Source: Pandoraea sputorum (lineage in GTDB: Bacteria; Pseudomonadota; Gammaproteobacteria; Burkholderiales; Burkholderiaceae). Taken from it: a DNA stretch of 64,000 nt. The notes under the pieces are model-generated. The model did no database searches. It saw only the letters and a program-made list of their open reading frames with translations, and was not told the origin of the DNA. The number at the start of each line of letters is the position of its first letter. The stretch's first letter is position 1. A program made the translations under genes and the position numbers. This document shows positions 22,494 through 31,865 of this stretch, one piece after another. The stretch covers positions 5,084,001-5,148,000 of the forward strand of contig NZ_CP010431.2 of assembly GCF_000814845.2 (NCBI RefSeq), given 5' to 3'.

Positions 22494-22607
22494 AACTGCA
22501 TGACATTGCTGTCATTCAAAAGCATTCACTTAGCTTGTAATTCATCACAGGGGATTTACTACAGACGTAAAGCGCTTTTGACTGACATCGATGTGATCTA
22601 AGGTTTT

Positions 22608-22683
22608 TGGTGGAGGATGACGGGATCGAACCGACGACCCCCTGCTTGCAAAGCAGGTGCTCTCCCAGCTGAGCTAATCCCCC
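22608..22683 (-). tRNA. tRNA-Ala (TGC)
   Basis: 76 nt with the CCA end encoded. Acceptor GGGGGAT, D-arm AGCTCAGCTGGGAGAGC, anticodon loop CTTTGCAAG with anticodon TGC, and T-arm GGTTCGATCC are all canonical. It lies in the 16S-23S spacer after tRNA-Ile. Confidence 0.97.
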
Positions 22684-22734
22684 AATCAAGCCGACTTACC
22701 ACCACTTGAGTCTGTCACGCAGTGGTTAAAAGCT

Positions 22735-22811
22735 TGGTGGGTCTAGATGGACTCGAACCATCGACCCCCGCCTTATCAAGACGGTGCTCTAACCAACTGA
22801 GCTATAGACCC
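22735..22811 (-). tRNA. tRNA-Ile (GAT)
   Basis: 77 nt with the CCA end encoded. Acceptor GGGTCTA, anticodon loop CTTGATAAG with anticodon GAT, and T-arm GGTTCGAGTCC are canonical. It is the first tRNA of the 16S-Ile-Ala-23S spacer, the common arrangement in Burkholderiales. Confidence 0.97.
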
Positions 22812-22872
22812 GACTTAGATCTACGCAGTCAACAACCGATAAGCGTGAACACTCAACTTCCAGTGCATGCTC

Positions 22873-24408
<1,536 letters not shown>

Positions 24409-24583
24409 AAACCTGTTACTGTTTTCGGTTTTTCGTGATAAATCACTAGAACCGGTCGCTCTCAAAGTATGCTGACAAGTTAATTACTTAACTTACCTAT
24501 TACTATGTGAGCCTCAATAAATTTAAAGCTTATCTGCCGAAGCAGACGCACTATTCATCGAGTGCCCACACTTATCGGTTGTT

Positions 24584-24600
24584 TAATTTTTAAAGATCAA
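24584..24600 (-). promoter_or_regulatory. Leader boxA antitermination site
   Basis: The minus strand reads TTGATCTTTAAAAATTAA about 180 nt upstream of the 16S 5' end, matching a leader boxA. It supports an antitermination complex on this operon. Confidence 0.65.
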
Positions 24601-24683
24601 TCGCATCTGACTTCGCTTCGTCGCTCAATTACCGCGCCGTCGCTTTGTTTTCTGCGTCGCTGCATCAGCAGCAGAGAAGTGAG

Positions 24684-24712
24684 ATTATGTCGCAGCTTCT
24701 CGTCGTCGTCAA
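24684..24712 (-). promoter_or_regulatory. rRNA promoter P2
   Basis: On the minus strand, TTGACG (24712-24707) and CATAAT (24689-24684) are separated by exactly 17 nt, with an A-tract just upstream of the -35. It would start transcription about 270 nt before 16S. The flanking leader (24600-24840) is rich in cttcgtcgc-like repeats of no clear function. Confidence 0.75.
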
Positions 24713-24846
24713 CAGTTTTTTTCGCTTTCTTCGCTCGTCGCCGTAGCGACTCACAAGCTCCAAAACCACTAACCACCGGGCTTTGCGGCCCGTCGCGTCA
24801 ACTTCGTCGCCGCTTTCGCTGCGTCGCTGTCGTTGCGAGAGACGAG

Positions 24847-24900
24847 ATATTAGTGAAAACCCCGAACCCTGGCAAGCACTTTGTGAAAATAATTTGAAAC
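24847..24900 (-). promoter_or_regulatory. rRNA promoter P1 with UP element
   Basis: On the minus strand, TTGCCA (24875-24870) and TAATAT (24852-24847) are separated by exactly 17 nt. Upstream (24876-24900) is an AT-rich stretch with CAAATTATTTTCACAAAG, resembling an rrn UP element. Together with P2 this forms the usual tandem rrn promoter pair. Confidence 0.7.
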
Positions 24901-24903
24901 CCC

Positions 24904-24937
24904 ATGAAAAAGCCCCGTCGCGACGGGGCTTTTTCAT
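24904..24937. terminator. Bidirectional terminator upstream of rrn
   Basis: A perfect 17-bp inverted repeat centred at 24920/24921, with stem core AAAAAGCCCCGTCG and its complement, carrying A- and T-runs. It follows the binding-protein gene on the minus strand and insulates the rrn promoters from read-through. Confidence 0.92.
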
Positions 24938-24981
24938 TTCATACAGCGCCTGCCGGCGCTGTATGCCGCGTAACTTCGGGA

Positions 24982-25782
24982 CTACTTCTTACCGAAGTAC
25001 CGCTCGTAGATGGCGTCATACGTACCGTCCGCCTTGATTGCATCGACACCCTTGTTGATCTTGGCCAGAAGCTCGGCATCGCCCTTGCGTACCGCAATGC
25101 CGTAGTACTCCTTCGGGAAGCTGCTGTCAGCGACCGTACGAAGCTTGGCATTCGGATTATTCGCAATGAAGTTCACCACCACACCGTTATCTGCGACCAC
25201 CGCATCAACGCCACCCGCTTCGAGTTCCTTCATCGCCAACGGCGTGCCTTCGAAGCGTTTGACCGACGGATTGTTCTTACCCATCAGTTTCTGCACGACT
25301 TCATCGCCCGTCGTCGCCGTCTGCACGCCGACCTTCATCGACTTCAAATCGTCGAACTTCTGCACGGTCGAGTTCACCGGCACGGCGATCAACTGCGATG
25401 CCTCAAAGTAAGGCTTCGAGAAATCCATCTGCTTGCTGCGTTCGTCCGTGATCGTGATCGCAGAGATCAGAATGTCGCGGTCGCCCTGCACAAGCGAATT
25501 GAAGATGCCTTCGAACGGCGTATTAATAAAGCGGATGGAGATGCCCGCCTTATCGGCCACGGCTTTCATCACATCGATATCGAAACCGGCAATCTGCCGG
25601 GTATCGGTTTCGAATTCGAACGGCGCATAGGCAGCGTCCGATCCGACGACGTACACAGGTTGCGAGCCGTCCGGCCCGACAGACCGGCCTGCAGCCGATT
25701 CTTCCTTCTTCCCGCAGGCACTCAACAGCAGCCCCGAGGCCACCACCAAGGCCAGCGCAAATGCACGTCGGTTCATCGACAT
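24982..25782 (-). CDS. Polar amino acid ABC transporter substrate-binding lipoprotein
   Basis: A 266-residue periplasmic binding protein of family 3 (HisJ/GlnH-like). The lipobox LLLSACGKK (Cys near residue 20) predicts a lipoprotein. The ligand-binding fold starts with VYVVGSDAAYAPFEFE and contains GFDIDVMKAVADKAG and the ITDERSKQMDFSKPY segment typical of the family. The start MSMNRRAF at 25782 has an AAGGGA site 7 nt upstream; a longer frame is open. No permease or ATPase gene is adjacent, so it is an orphan receptor here. Ligand unknown; basic or polar amino acid likely. Confidence 0.92.
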   Translation of the reverse strand: MSMNRRAFALALVVASGLLLSACGKKEESAAGRSVGPDGSQPVYVVGSDAAYAPFEFETDTRQIAGFDIDVMKAVADKAGISIRFINTPFEGIFNSLVQGDRDILISAITITDERSKQMDFSKPYFEASQLIAVPVNSTVQKFDDLKSMKVGVQTATTGDEVVQKLMGKNNPSVKRFEGTPLAMKELEAGGVDAVVADNGVVVNFIANNPNAKLRTVADSSFPKEYYGIAVRKGDAELLAKINKGVDAIKADGTYDAIYERYFGKK

Positions 25783-25865
25783 CGTTTCGTCCCTTGCTGA
25801 AAAAACCGGCAGACTATCATAGGACGACCTACCCAACGGCGGCCGTCCCGGCTTTTCACAACAGA

Positions 25866-26642
25866 TCAGCGGTGCTTGAAAACCGGCTTGCGCTTCTCGA
25901 CGAACGCCGCCATGCCTTCCTTCTGGTCTTCCAGCGCGAAGAGCGAATGGAACATGCGACGCTCGAATTGCACGCCCTCGTCGAGGGTCGATTCGAAAGC
26001 GCGGTTGACGGCTTCCTTTGCGGCCATGACGACCGGCAGCGAGTATTCGCAGATGGTGTTGGCTGCGCCGATAGCCTCCTCGAGCAACTTGTCGAGCGGC
26101 ACGATGCGCGATACAAGCCCCGCGCGCTCAGCTTCGGTGGCGTCCATGAAGCGCGCGGTCAGGCACATGTCCATGGCCTTAGCCTTCGACACGGCGCGCG
26201 TGAGGCGCTGCGTACCGCCCGCGCCCGGAATCACCCCAAGCTTGATCTCGGGTTGTCCGAACTTTGCGTTGTCCGCGGCGATGATGAAGTCACACATCAT
26301 GGCCAGTTCGCACCCGCCGCCAAGCGCAAATCCCGACACTGCAGCGATGACCGGCTTGCGGATGCGGCGCACCGTCTCCCAATTGCGCGTGATGTAGTCG
26401 CCCTTGAAGACGTCGGCGAACGTGTACTTCGACATCATGCCGATGTCCGCGCCGGCGGCGAACGCCTTCTCGCTCCCGGTGATCACCATGCAACCGATCG
26501 CTTCGTCGGCATCGAAGGCGGTGAGCGCAGCGCCCAGCTCATCCATCAACGCGTCGTTCAGCGCGTTGAGCGCTTTCGGACGATTCAGCGTGATCAGACC
26601 GACGCGGCCGCGCGTCTCCACCAGAATGTTCTCGTACGTCAT
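25866..26642 (-). CDS. Enoyl-CoA hydratase (probable PaaF role)
   Basis: A 258-residue crotonase-fold enzyme. Oxyanion-hole and substrate-binding segments [11 protein letters not shown] and [16 protein letters not shown] are present, with the two catalytic Glu residues expected in the GGGCELAM and [13 protein letters not shown] segments. It hydrates 2-enoyl-CoA. Being divergent from the paa genes across a PaaR-like operator, it may supply the hydratase step (PaaF) after ring cleavage, but general fatty-acid oxidation cannot be excluded. ATG at 26642 has a strong GGAGGAG site. Confidence 0.88.
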   Translation of the reverse strand: MTYENILVETRGRVGLITLNRPKALNALNDALMDELGAALTAFDADEAIGCMVITGSEKAFAAGADIGMMSKYTFADVFKGDYITRNWETVRRIRKPVIAAVSGFALGGGCELAMMCDFIIAADNAKFGQPEIKLGVIPGAGGTQRLTRAVSKAKAMDMCLTARFMDATEAERAGLVSRIVPLDKLLEEAIGAANTICEYSLPVVMAAKEAVNRAFESTLDEGVQFERRMFHSLFALEDQKEGMAAFVEKRKPVFKHR

Positions 26643-27269
26643 CCTCTTACTCCTCCAGTCAAAGTCTCGTCTTGTGATTCGGGGGTCAGCGGTAGCCCGG
26701 GCTCGACACCCGGGCAACCGCCGGAAACAGAAAAGGCGATGGGCGCGCCATCGGTTTGCAACGGCGCTGCGGCGCTCTCCGTGGGCCTGGGTGTGCGGCT
26801 CGCGGGGCGTCGACTGTAGTGGTTAGGCATGATGCCATCGATCCCCCGGGCACGCACCTTTCGTTCCGCAACGCAGATCCGAGACCGCACGCCATCCAAT
26901 GCCGGGACAAAGTCCGAGAAATCGCGAGCGAAAGCCACCTCCATCCGACAATGCTTCCCGCGAACCGGCCGCCTGCCCTGCACTCGCCGCGCCCGCGCCG
27001 GCGACACAGCTCGCATGCCCGGATCCGTCGGGGAAAACCCGGCATCATCGTGTTCCACGCCCGGAAGATTTGGTGCTATATTAACAAACCAACCGGTCGG
27101 TCAATTAATGTTGACGACAAAGTGACGACAAGCGTAAGTCCAAGCATGCGTCGGACCCATTAGTCAGACGACCCGGTGCCGTCCCCTGCGTCTTGCCGCG
27201 CGAGCCACGAACTTGCCCGCAAGACTGCGAATCCGCCAGCCGCATCCCGATACGGACAGATCCACAGCC
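26643..27269. other. Divergent regulatory region upstream of paaN
   Basis: 627 bp between the enoyl-CoA hydratase and paaN with no convincing gene. It contains the PaaR-like palindrome described separately and -10-like sequences in both directions. From 27105 to 27269 lies an ordinary GC-rich leader. The sequence nearest the hydratase carries ACAAGACGAGAC ahead of its ribosome site, similar to purine-rich leaders elsewhere in the window. Confidence 0.4.
27077..27104. promoter_or_regulatory. PaaR-like (TetR-type) operator with overlapping divergent promoter elements
   Basis: An imperfect palindrome, ACCAACCGGTCGGTC, is centred at 27094/27095. It resembles the ACCGACCGGTCGGT consensus that I recall for the TetR-family regulator PaaR in betaproteobacteria. 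A plus-strand -10 TATATT (27077-27082) lies just upstream; on the minus strand TTGACC (27104-27099) and TATAGC form an 18-nt spaced pair. A bound repressor would cover both. The paaR gene is not in the window. Confidence 0.6.
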
Positions 27270-28964
27270 ATGACTCATCCCCTCTTCGCCAAACACCAAG
27301 AGACTCTCGAGCGCGCCCTTCAGGCCATCGCCACGCGTGGTTACTGGAGCCCGTTCACGGAAATGCCGAGCCCGCGCGCGTATGGCGAGACGGCCGCCGC
27401 CGACGGCGAAGCCGCTTTCAAACAATATCTGAACGCCGCATTCCCGCTGGAGCAGCGCGGCAGCACGGGCAGCGTCGGCCAGGAAGCGTCGCCGTTCGGC
27501 TTTGCGCTCGGCACGACCTACCCGGGATTCGAAATCGACGCCCTGCTCGCCCGCGTGAAGGACGCCCACAAATCGTGGCGCGCCGCGACGCCGGACGCCT
27601 GGGTCGGCGTCTCGCTCGAAATCCTCAAGCGCCTGAACGCGCGCAGCTTCGAAATGGCCAACGCCGTGATGCACACGACGGGTCAGGCTTTCATGATGGC
27701 GTTCCAGGCCGGTGGCCCGCACGCACAGGATCGCGGTCTCGAAGCCGTGGCCTACGCATGGGACGAACTGCGCCGCATTCCCGCAGACGCCTACTGGGAA
27801 AAGCCGCAAGGCAAGAACCCGCCGCTGGCGATGGAAAAGCGTTACACCGTCGTGCCGCGCGGCGTGGCCCTGGTGCTCGGCTGCTGCACATTCCCGACCT
27901 GGAACGGCTATCCCGGCTTGTTCGCCAGCCTCGCGACCGGCAATGCCGTCGTCGTCAAGCCGCATCCGGGTGCCATCCTGCCGCTGGCCATCACCGTGAA
28001 AATCGCGCGTGAAGTGCTCAAGGAAGCGGGTTTCGATCCGGACGTCGTCACGCTCGCCGCCACCAACCCGAACGACGGCGCCATCGTCCAGCAACTCGCG
28101 AAGCGCGACGAAGTGCGTGTGATCGATTTCACCGGTAGCACCGCCAACGGCGACTGGCTGGAGATCAACGCGCGTCAGGCGCAGGTCTACACCGAGAAAG
28201 CTGGCGTGAACCAGATCGTGATCGACTCGACGGACGACCTCAAGGGCATGGCCCGCAACATCGGTTTCTCGCTCGCGCTGTACTCGGGCCAGATGTGCAC
28301 CGCGCCGCAGAACATCTACATCCCGCGCGACGGCATTCAGACGCCGGACGGCAAGGTCTCGTTCGACGAAGTTGTCGCCGCCATTGCAGGTAGCGTTCAG
28401 AAGACGTGCAGCGATCCGGCCAAGGCCGTCGAATTGCTCGGCGCGATCCAGAACGAAGGTGTCCTTGCCCGCATCGATGAAGCCCGCAAGGTTGGCCGTG
28501 TGGTGCTCGACAGTCAGACGCTCGAACACCCGGCCTTCGCCGGTGCACGCGTGCGCACGCCGCTGATCGTCGCGCTCGACGTCGCCGACGAAGCCACGTA
28601 CACCCGCGAATGGTTCGGCCCGGTCACGTTCGTAATCGCCGTCGACAGCAGCGAGCAAGCGTTCGCGCTGGCCGGACGCACCGCTGCGCAGCACGGCGCC
28701 CTCACGCTGTCGGCCTACACGACGACGCCGGAAGGCGAAGCACTGGCACTCGACGCAGCCATCGAAGGCCGCGTCGCCCTGTCGCTCAACCTGACCGGTG
28801 GCGTGTTCGTCAATCAGTCAGCGGCTTACTCGGACTACCACGGCACGGGCGGCAACCCGGCGGCAAACGCCAGCCTGGCCGATGCGGCCTTCGTCGCCAA
28901 CCGCTTCCGCGTCGTGCAAAGCCGCCACCATGTGCCGGCCAAGTCCGAAGCGAGCGCGACCTGA
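27270..28964 (+). CDS. paaN: Phenylacetic acid degradation protein PaaN (aldehyde dehydrogenase-like)
   Basis: A 564-residue member of the PaaN branch of the aldehyde dehydrogenase superfamily. ALDH-type features are the cofactor-loop region around FTGSTANGDW, the catalytic-Cys segment SGQMCTAPQNIY and EWFGPVTFV. It lacks the C-terminal hotdog domain of the E. coli ring-opening enzyme PaaZ. The PaaN branch is annotated as oxidising the ring-opened semialdehyde intermediate. ATG at 27270 (MTHPLFAKH) is chosen by family alignment; the ribosome site is weak. First gene of the plus-strand paa run. Confidence 0.88.
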   Translation: MTHPLFAKHQETLERALQAIATRGYWSPFTEMPSPRAYGETAAADGEAAFKQYLNAAFPLEQRGSTGSVGQEASPFGFALGTTYPGFEIDALLARVKDAHKSWRAATPDAWVGVSLEILKRLNARSFEMANAVMHTTGQAFMMAFQAGGPHAQDRGLEAVAYAWDELRRIPADAYWEKPQGKNPPLAMEKRYTVVPRGVALVLGCCTFPTWNGYPGLFASLATGNAVVVKPHPGAILPLAITVKIAREVLKEAGFDPDVVTLAATNPNDGAIVQQLAKRDEVRVIDFTGSTANGDWLEINARQAQVYTEKAGVNQIVIDSTDDLKGMARNIGFSLALYSGQMCTAPQNIYIPRDGIQTPDGKVSFDEVVAAIAGSVQKTCSDPAKAVELLGAIQNEGVLARIDEARKVGRVVLDSQTLEHPAFAGARVRTPLIVALDVADEATYTREWFGPVTFVIAVDSSEQAFALAGRTAAQHGALTLSAYTTTPEGEALALDAAIEGRVALSLNLTGGVFVNQSAAYSDYHGTGGNPAANASLADAAFVANRFRVVQSRHHVPAKSEASAT

Positions 28965-29020
28965 CGCGCATCCACCCGAGTCGTATCTATATAGAGAGGA
29001 CGGGAAACCCCTCACGCAAA

Positions 29021-29059
29021 TGCGACGGTAAGTCACTACCATAGTCACTCACCGTCGCA
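29021..29059 (+). other. Intercistronic hairpin between paaN and the thiolase gene
   Basis: A 9-bp perfect inverted repeat, TGCGACGGT (29021-29029) and ACCGTCGCA (29051-29059), with a 21-nt loop that contains a direct repeat of AGTCACT (29031-29037, 29043-29049). No U-tract follows, so it is more likely an RNA stability or processing element than a terminator. Upstream, at 28986, is the motif TCTATATAGAGAGGA. Confidence 0.5.
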
Positions 29060-29133
29060 CGGCCTGCGCGCCTGAGCGCCTCGGCGCCCGCGACCGATCT
29101 TCCCGCCACAAGCCAAGACAGGAACGAGACACC

Positions 29134-30336
29134 ATGACCGAAGCCTTCATCTGCGACGCGATCCGCACTCCCATCGGCCGTTACGGCGGTGCGTTGAAGG
29201 ACGTTCGCGCCGACAACCTCGGTGCAATCCCCCTCAAGGCGCTGATGGCGCGCAACCCGAACGTCGACTGGACGCTGATCGACGACGTTATTTACGGCTG
29301 CGCCAATCAGGCAGGTGAAGACAACCGCAACGTCGCTCGCATGGCGTCGCTGCTTGCCGAGTTGCCCATCGACGTGCCGGGCGCGACGCTCAACCGCCTG
29401 TGCGGCTCCGGCATGGATGCCATCGGCACCGCCGCGCGCGCCATCAAGGCGGGCGAAGCCGGGCTGATGATCGCAGGCGGCGTCGAATCGATGACGCGCG
29501 CGCCGTTCGTGATGGGCAAAGCCGACAGCGCGTTCTCGCGTCAGGCCGCCATTTTCGACACGACCATCGGCTGGCGCTTCATCAACCCGCTGATGAAGGC
29601 ACAGTACGGCGTCGACTCGATGCCGGAGACGGCAGAGAACGTGGCCGACGACTTCAAGATCAATCGCGAAGATCAGGACCGCTTCGCGCTGCGCAGCCAG
29701 GAGAAGGCCGCGCGCGCCCAAGCCGACGGCACGCTCGCACAGGAAATCACGCCGGTGTCGATTGCCCAGAAAAAGGGCGACGCCATCGTCGTCGAACATG
29801 ACGAACATCCGCGCGCCACGAGCATGGAAGCGCTGGGCAAGCTCAAGGGTGTGGTTCGCCCCGACGGCACCGTCACCGCCGGCAACGCTTCCGGCGTGAA
29901 CGACGGCTCTTGCGCCCTGCTGCTGGCCAGCGAAAGCGCCGCCAAGCTGCACGGCCTCACGCCGCGTGCCCGCGTGCTCGGCATGGCAACCGCCGGTGTC
30001 GCACCGCGCATCATGGGCATCGGCCCGGCCCCGGCCACGGTCAAGCTGCTCAAGCAATTGAACATGACGCTCGACCAGTTCGACGTCATCGAACTGAACG
30101 AGGCGTTCGCCAGCCAGGGTCTGGCGGTGCTGCGTCAACTCGGCCTCGCCGACGACGACGCCCGCGTGAACCCGAATGGGGGCGCGATCGCGCTGGGCCA
30201 TCCGCTGGGTGCATCGGGCGCGCGTCTGGTGACGACGGCGATGTATCAGCTTCACCGCACGGGCGGTCGCTTTGCACTGTGCACGATGTGCATTGGCGTG
30301 GGTCAGGGCATTGCCATCGCCATCGAGCGCGTCTGA
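29134..30336 (+). CDS. pcaF: 3-oxoadipyl-CoA thiolase
   Basis: A 400-residue thiolase that cleaves 3-oxoadipyl-CoA to succinyl-CoA and acetyl-CoA, the last step of phenylacetate and beta-ketoadipate breakdown. The nucleophilic Cys is in NRLCGSGMDAIG (about residue 90), the His in NPNGGAIALGHPLGASG and the second Cys in CTMCIGVGQG. Members of this group are named pcaF or paaJ; context here favours the phenylacetate route. It has no 4-bp coupling to its neighbours but is on the same strand in the paa run. Confidence 0.93.
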   Translation: MTEAFICDAIRTPIGRYGGALKDVRADNLGAIPLKALMARNPNVDWTLIDDVIYGCANQAGEDNRNVARMASLLAELPIDVPGATLNRLCGSGMDAIGTAARAIKAGEAGLMIAGGVESMTRAPFVMGKADSAFSRQAAIFDTTIGWRFINPLMKAQYGVDSMPETAENVADDFKINREDQDRFALRSQEKAARAQADGTLAQEITPVSIAQKKGDAIVVEHDEHPRATSMEALGKLKGVVRPDGTVTAGNASGVNDGSCALLLASESAAKLHGLTPRARVLGMATAGVAPRIMGIGPAPATVKLLKQLNMTLDQFDVIELNEAFASQGLAVLRQLGLADDDARVNPNGGAIALGHPLGASGARLVTTAMYQLHRTGGRFALCTMCIGVGQGIAIAIERV

Positions 30337-30379
30337 GCGACACCCTTCTATATATAGAGAGCCCCGGAGACAGCCCCCG

Positions 30380-31162
30380 ATGACCGCCACGATTCAACTG
30401 ACGCTGAAAGACAACGTCGCCACGATCACGCTCAACCGTCCAGAGAAGCTCAACAGCTTCACGCGGCAGATGCATGCGGAATTGCGCGACGCCCTCGACA
30501 CTGCTCAGGCACAAGGCGCGCGCGCCGTTGTGCTGACCGGTGCGGGCCGGGGCTTCTGCGCCGGGCAGGATCTGGCGGATCTGGACTTCACGCCAGGTGC
30601 ATCGACCGATCTCGGCGCGCTGATCGACGAGAACTTCAACCCGCTCGTGCGCAAACTGCGCGCCATGCCGATGCCGGTGATTGCTGCGGTGAACGGCATC
30701 GCCGCAGGTGCGGGGGCAAATCTCGCGCTGGCATGTGACATCGTTCTGGCTGGCGCTTCCGTCAACTTCGTACAGGCCTTCGTGAAGATTGGCCTTGTGC
30801 CGGATACCGGCGGCACATGGTTCCTGCCGCAACGCATCGGCATGGCCCGCGCGATGGGGCTGGCAATGCTCGGCGACAAGCTCTCGGCTGAGCAGGCCGA
30901 ACAGTGGGGCCTGATCTGGCGCTGCGTCGACGACGACGCGCTGTTGCCCGAAGCCCAAAAGCTTGCCACACAACTGGCCACACAACCGACGAAGGCGCTC
31001 GCGACCATCAAGGAAGCGCTCTACGCGTCGGCAACCAACACGCTCGATCAGCAATTGGATCTGGAGCGCGACGGACAACGCTCACTGGGCGCGTCCTACG
31101 ACTATGCGGAAGGCGTGAACGCGTTCCTGCAAAAGCGCGCGCCGAAGTTCGAAGGCCGCTGA
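30380..31162 (+). CDS. paaG: Ring-1,2-epoxyphenylacetyl-CoA isomerase
   Basis: A 260-residue crotonase-fold enzyme matching PaaG, which isomerises the epoxide to the oxepin-CoA before ring opening. The segments GRGFCAGQDLADLDF and GIAAGAGANLALACD are diagnostic; Asp in the AFVKIGLVPDTGGTW stretch is the expected catalytic residue. The ATG at 30380 follows a GGAGAC site; the frame is open earlier inside the thiolase gene. A TCTATATATAGA palindrome (30347-30358) lies in the short gap before it. Confidence 0.92.
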   Translation: MTATIQLTLKDNVATITLNRPEKLNSFTRQMHAELRDALDTAQAQGARAVVLTGAGRGFCAGQDLADLDFTPGASTDLGALIDENFNPLVRKLRAMPMPVIAAVNGIAAGAGANLALACDIVLAGASVNFVQAFVKIGLVPDTGGTWFLPQRIGMARAMGLAMLGDKLSAEQAEQWGLIWRCVDDDALLPEAQKLATQLATQPTKALATIKEALYASATNTLDQQLDLERDGQRSLGASYDYAEGVNAFLQKRAPKFEGR

Positions 31163-31310
31163 TCGCCGACGAAGCACCGGGCAAACTGAAGGCAAGCAGG
31201 ACCAGAGAAAGGCAGAACAAGCAGCGACGCACACCGAACGCCAAAACCACACGCGCCGCGCGAGAGACCACGACATAACAAGATTAGACGAGACACAAGA
31301 GGAACCCCCG
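31163..31310 (+). other. T-free leader of paaI
   Basis: In this 148-bp gap the plus strand contains no T from 31188 to 31275 (88 nt). The composition is A, C and G only and no hairpin is evident. It probably gives an unstructured mRNA leader before the paaI ribosome site (AGAGGA). It encodes nothing recognisable on either strand. Confidence 0.5.
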
Positions 31311-31766
31311 ATGAGCCAAACCTCCGCCGCCAAAGCCGTCAGCGACATGACGCCGGAAGAACTTGCCCACGCCACGGGCGAGGCGATGTTCAGCACCGAC
31401 CGAGCGAGCCAATGGCTGGGCATGGAGTTGCAGGAAGTGCGTCCGGGCTATGCCCGTATGACGATGCGCATTCGCGATGAATTTCTCAACGGTCATGCGA
31501 TTTGCCACGGCGGCCTGATGTTCACGCTGGCGGATTCGACGTTTGCGTTCGCCTGCAACAGCTACAACGTCGTGACGGTGGCGGCCGGTTGCAGCATCGA
31601 GTTCCTCAAGCCGGTCTCGGGCGGCGACACGCTCACCGCCGAAGCGCAGGAGCAGGTGCTCTCGGGGCGTCATGGCATTTACGACATTCGTTTGACGAAC
31701 AGCGCCGGTGAAGTGGTGGCGATGTTCCGCGGCAAGTCCGCGCAGATCAAGGGCAGTGTCGTCTGA
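31311..31766 (+). CDS. paaI: Phenylacetic acid degradation hydroxyphenylacetyl-CoA thioesterase PaaI
   Basis: A 151-residue hotdog-fold thioesterase. The catalytic segment NGHAICHGGLMFTLADSTFA (about residues 61-80) carries the HGG motif and the Asp of the PaaI family. It is thought to rescue CoA from dead-end hydroxyphenylacetyl-CoA intermediates. Length is typical. It is followed 99 bp later by paaK on the same strand. Confidence 0.93.
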   Translation: MSQTSAAKAVSDMTPEELAHATGEAMFSTDRASQWLGMELQEVRPGYARMTMRIRDEFLNGHAICHGGLMFTLADSTFAFACNSYNVVTVAAGCSIEFLKPVSGGDTLTAEAQEQVLSGRHGIYDIRLTNSAGEVVAMFRGKSAQIKGSVV

Positions 31767-31865
31767 CGAGGCCCGGCAATACTCAGTAATGCGCGCGCCC
31801 GGACTCGGGCACGTGAGAGGTAATTAACGTATCAGCGTAAGAAGCAAGACCCCAAGGAGACAGTC

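Noticed and set aside
24600..24840. cttcgtcgc-like repeats considered as a CRISPR or satellite
   Set aside because: Repeats are short, irregular and without uniform spacers; the region is the transcribed rrn leader.
26639..27058. Minus-strand frames of 120-139 codons upstream of the enoyl-CoA hydratase
   Set aside because: Cys/Arg-rich, no domain, no ribosome site; more likely part of the divergent regulatory region.
27105..28694. 529-codon minus-strand open frame
   Set aside because: Antisense to paaN, whose motifs are clear; composition typical of a shadow frame.
31008..31271. Hydrophobic 87-codon minus-strand frame near paaI
   Set aside because: Its hydrophobic look comes from the A-free complement of the T-free leader; it also overlaps paaG.
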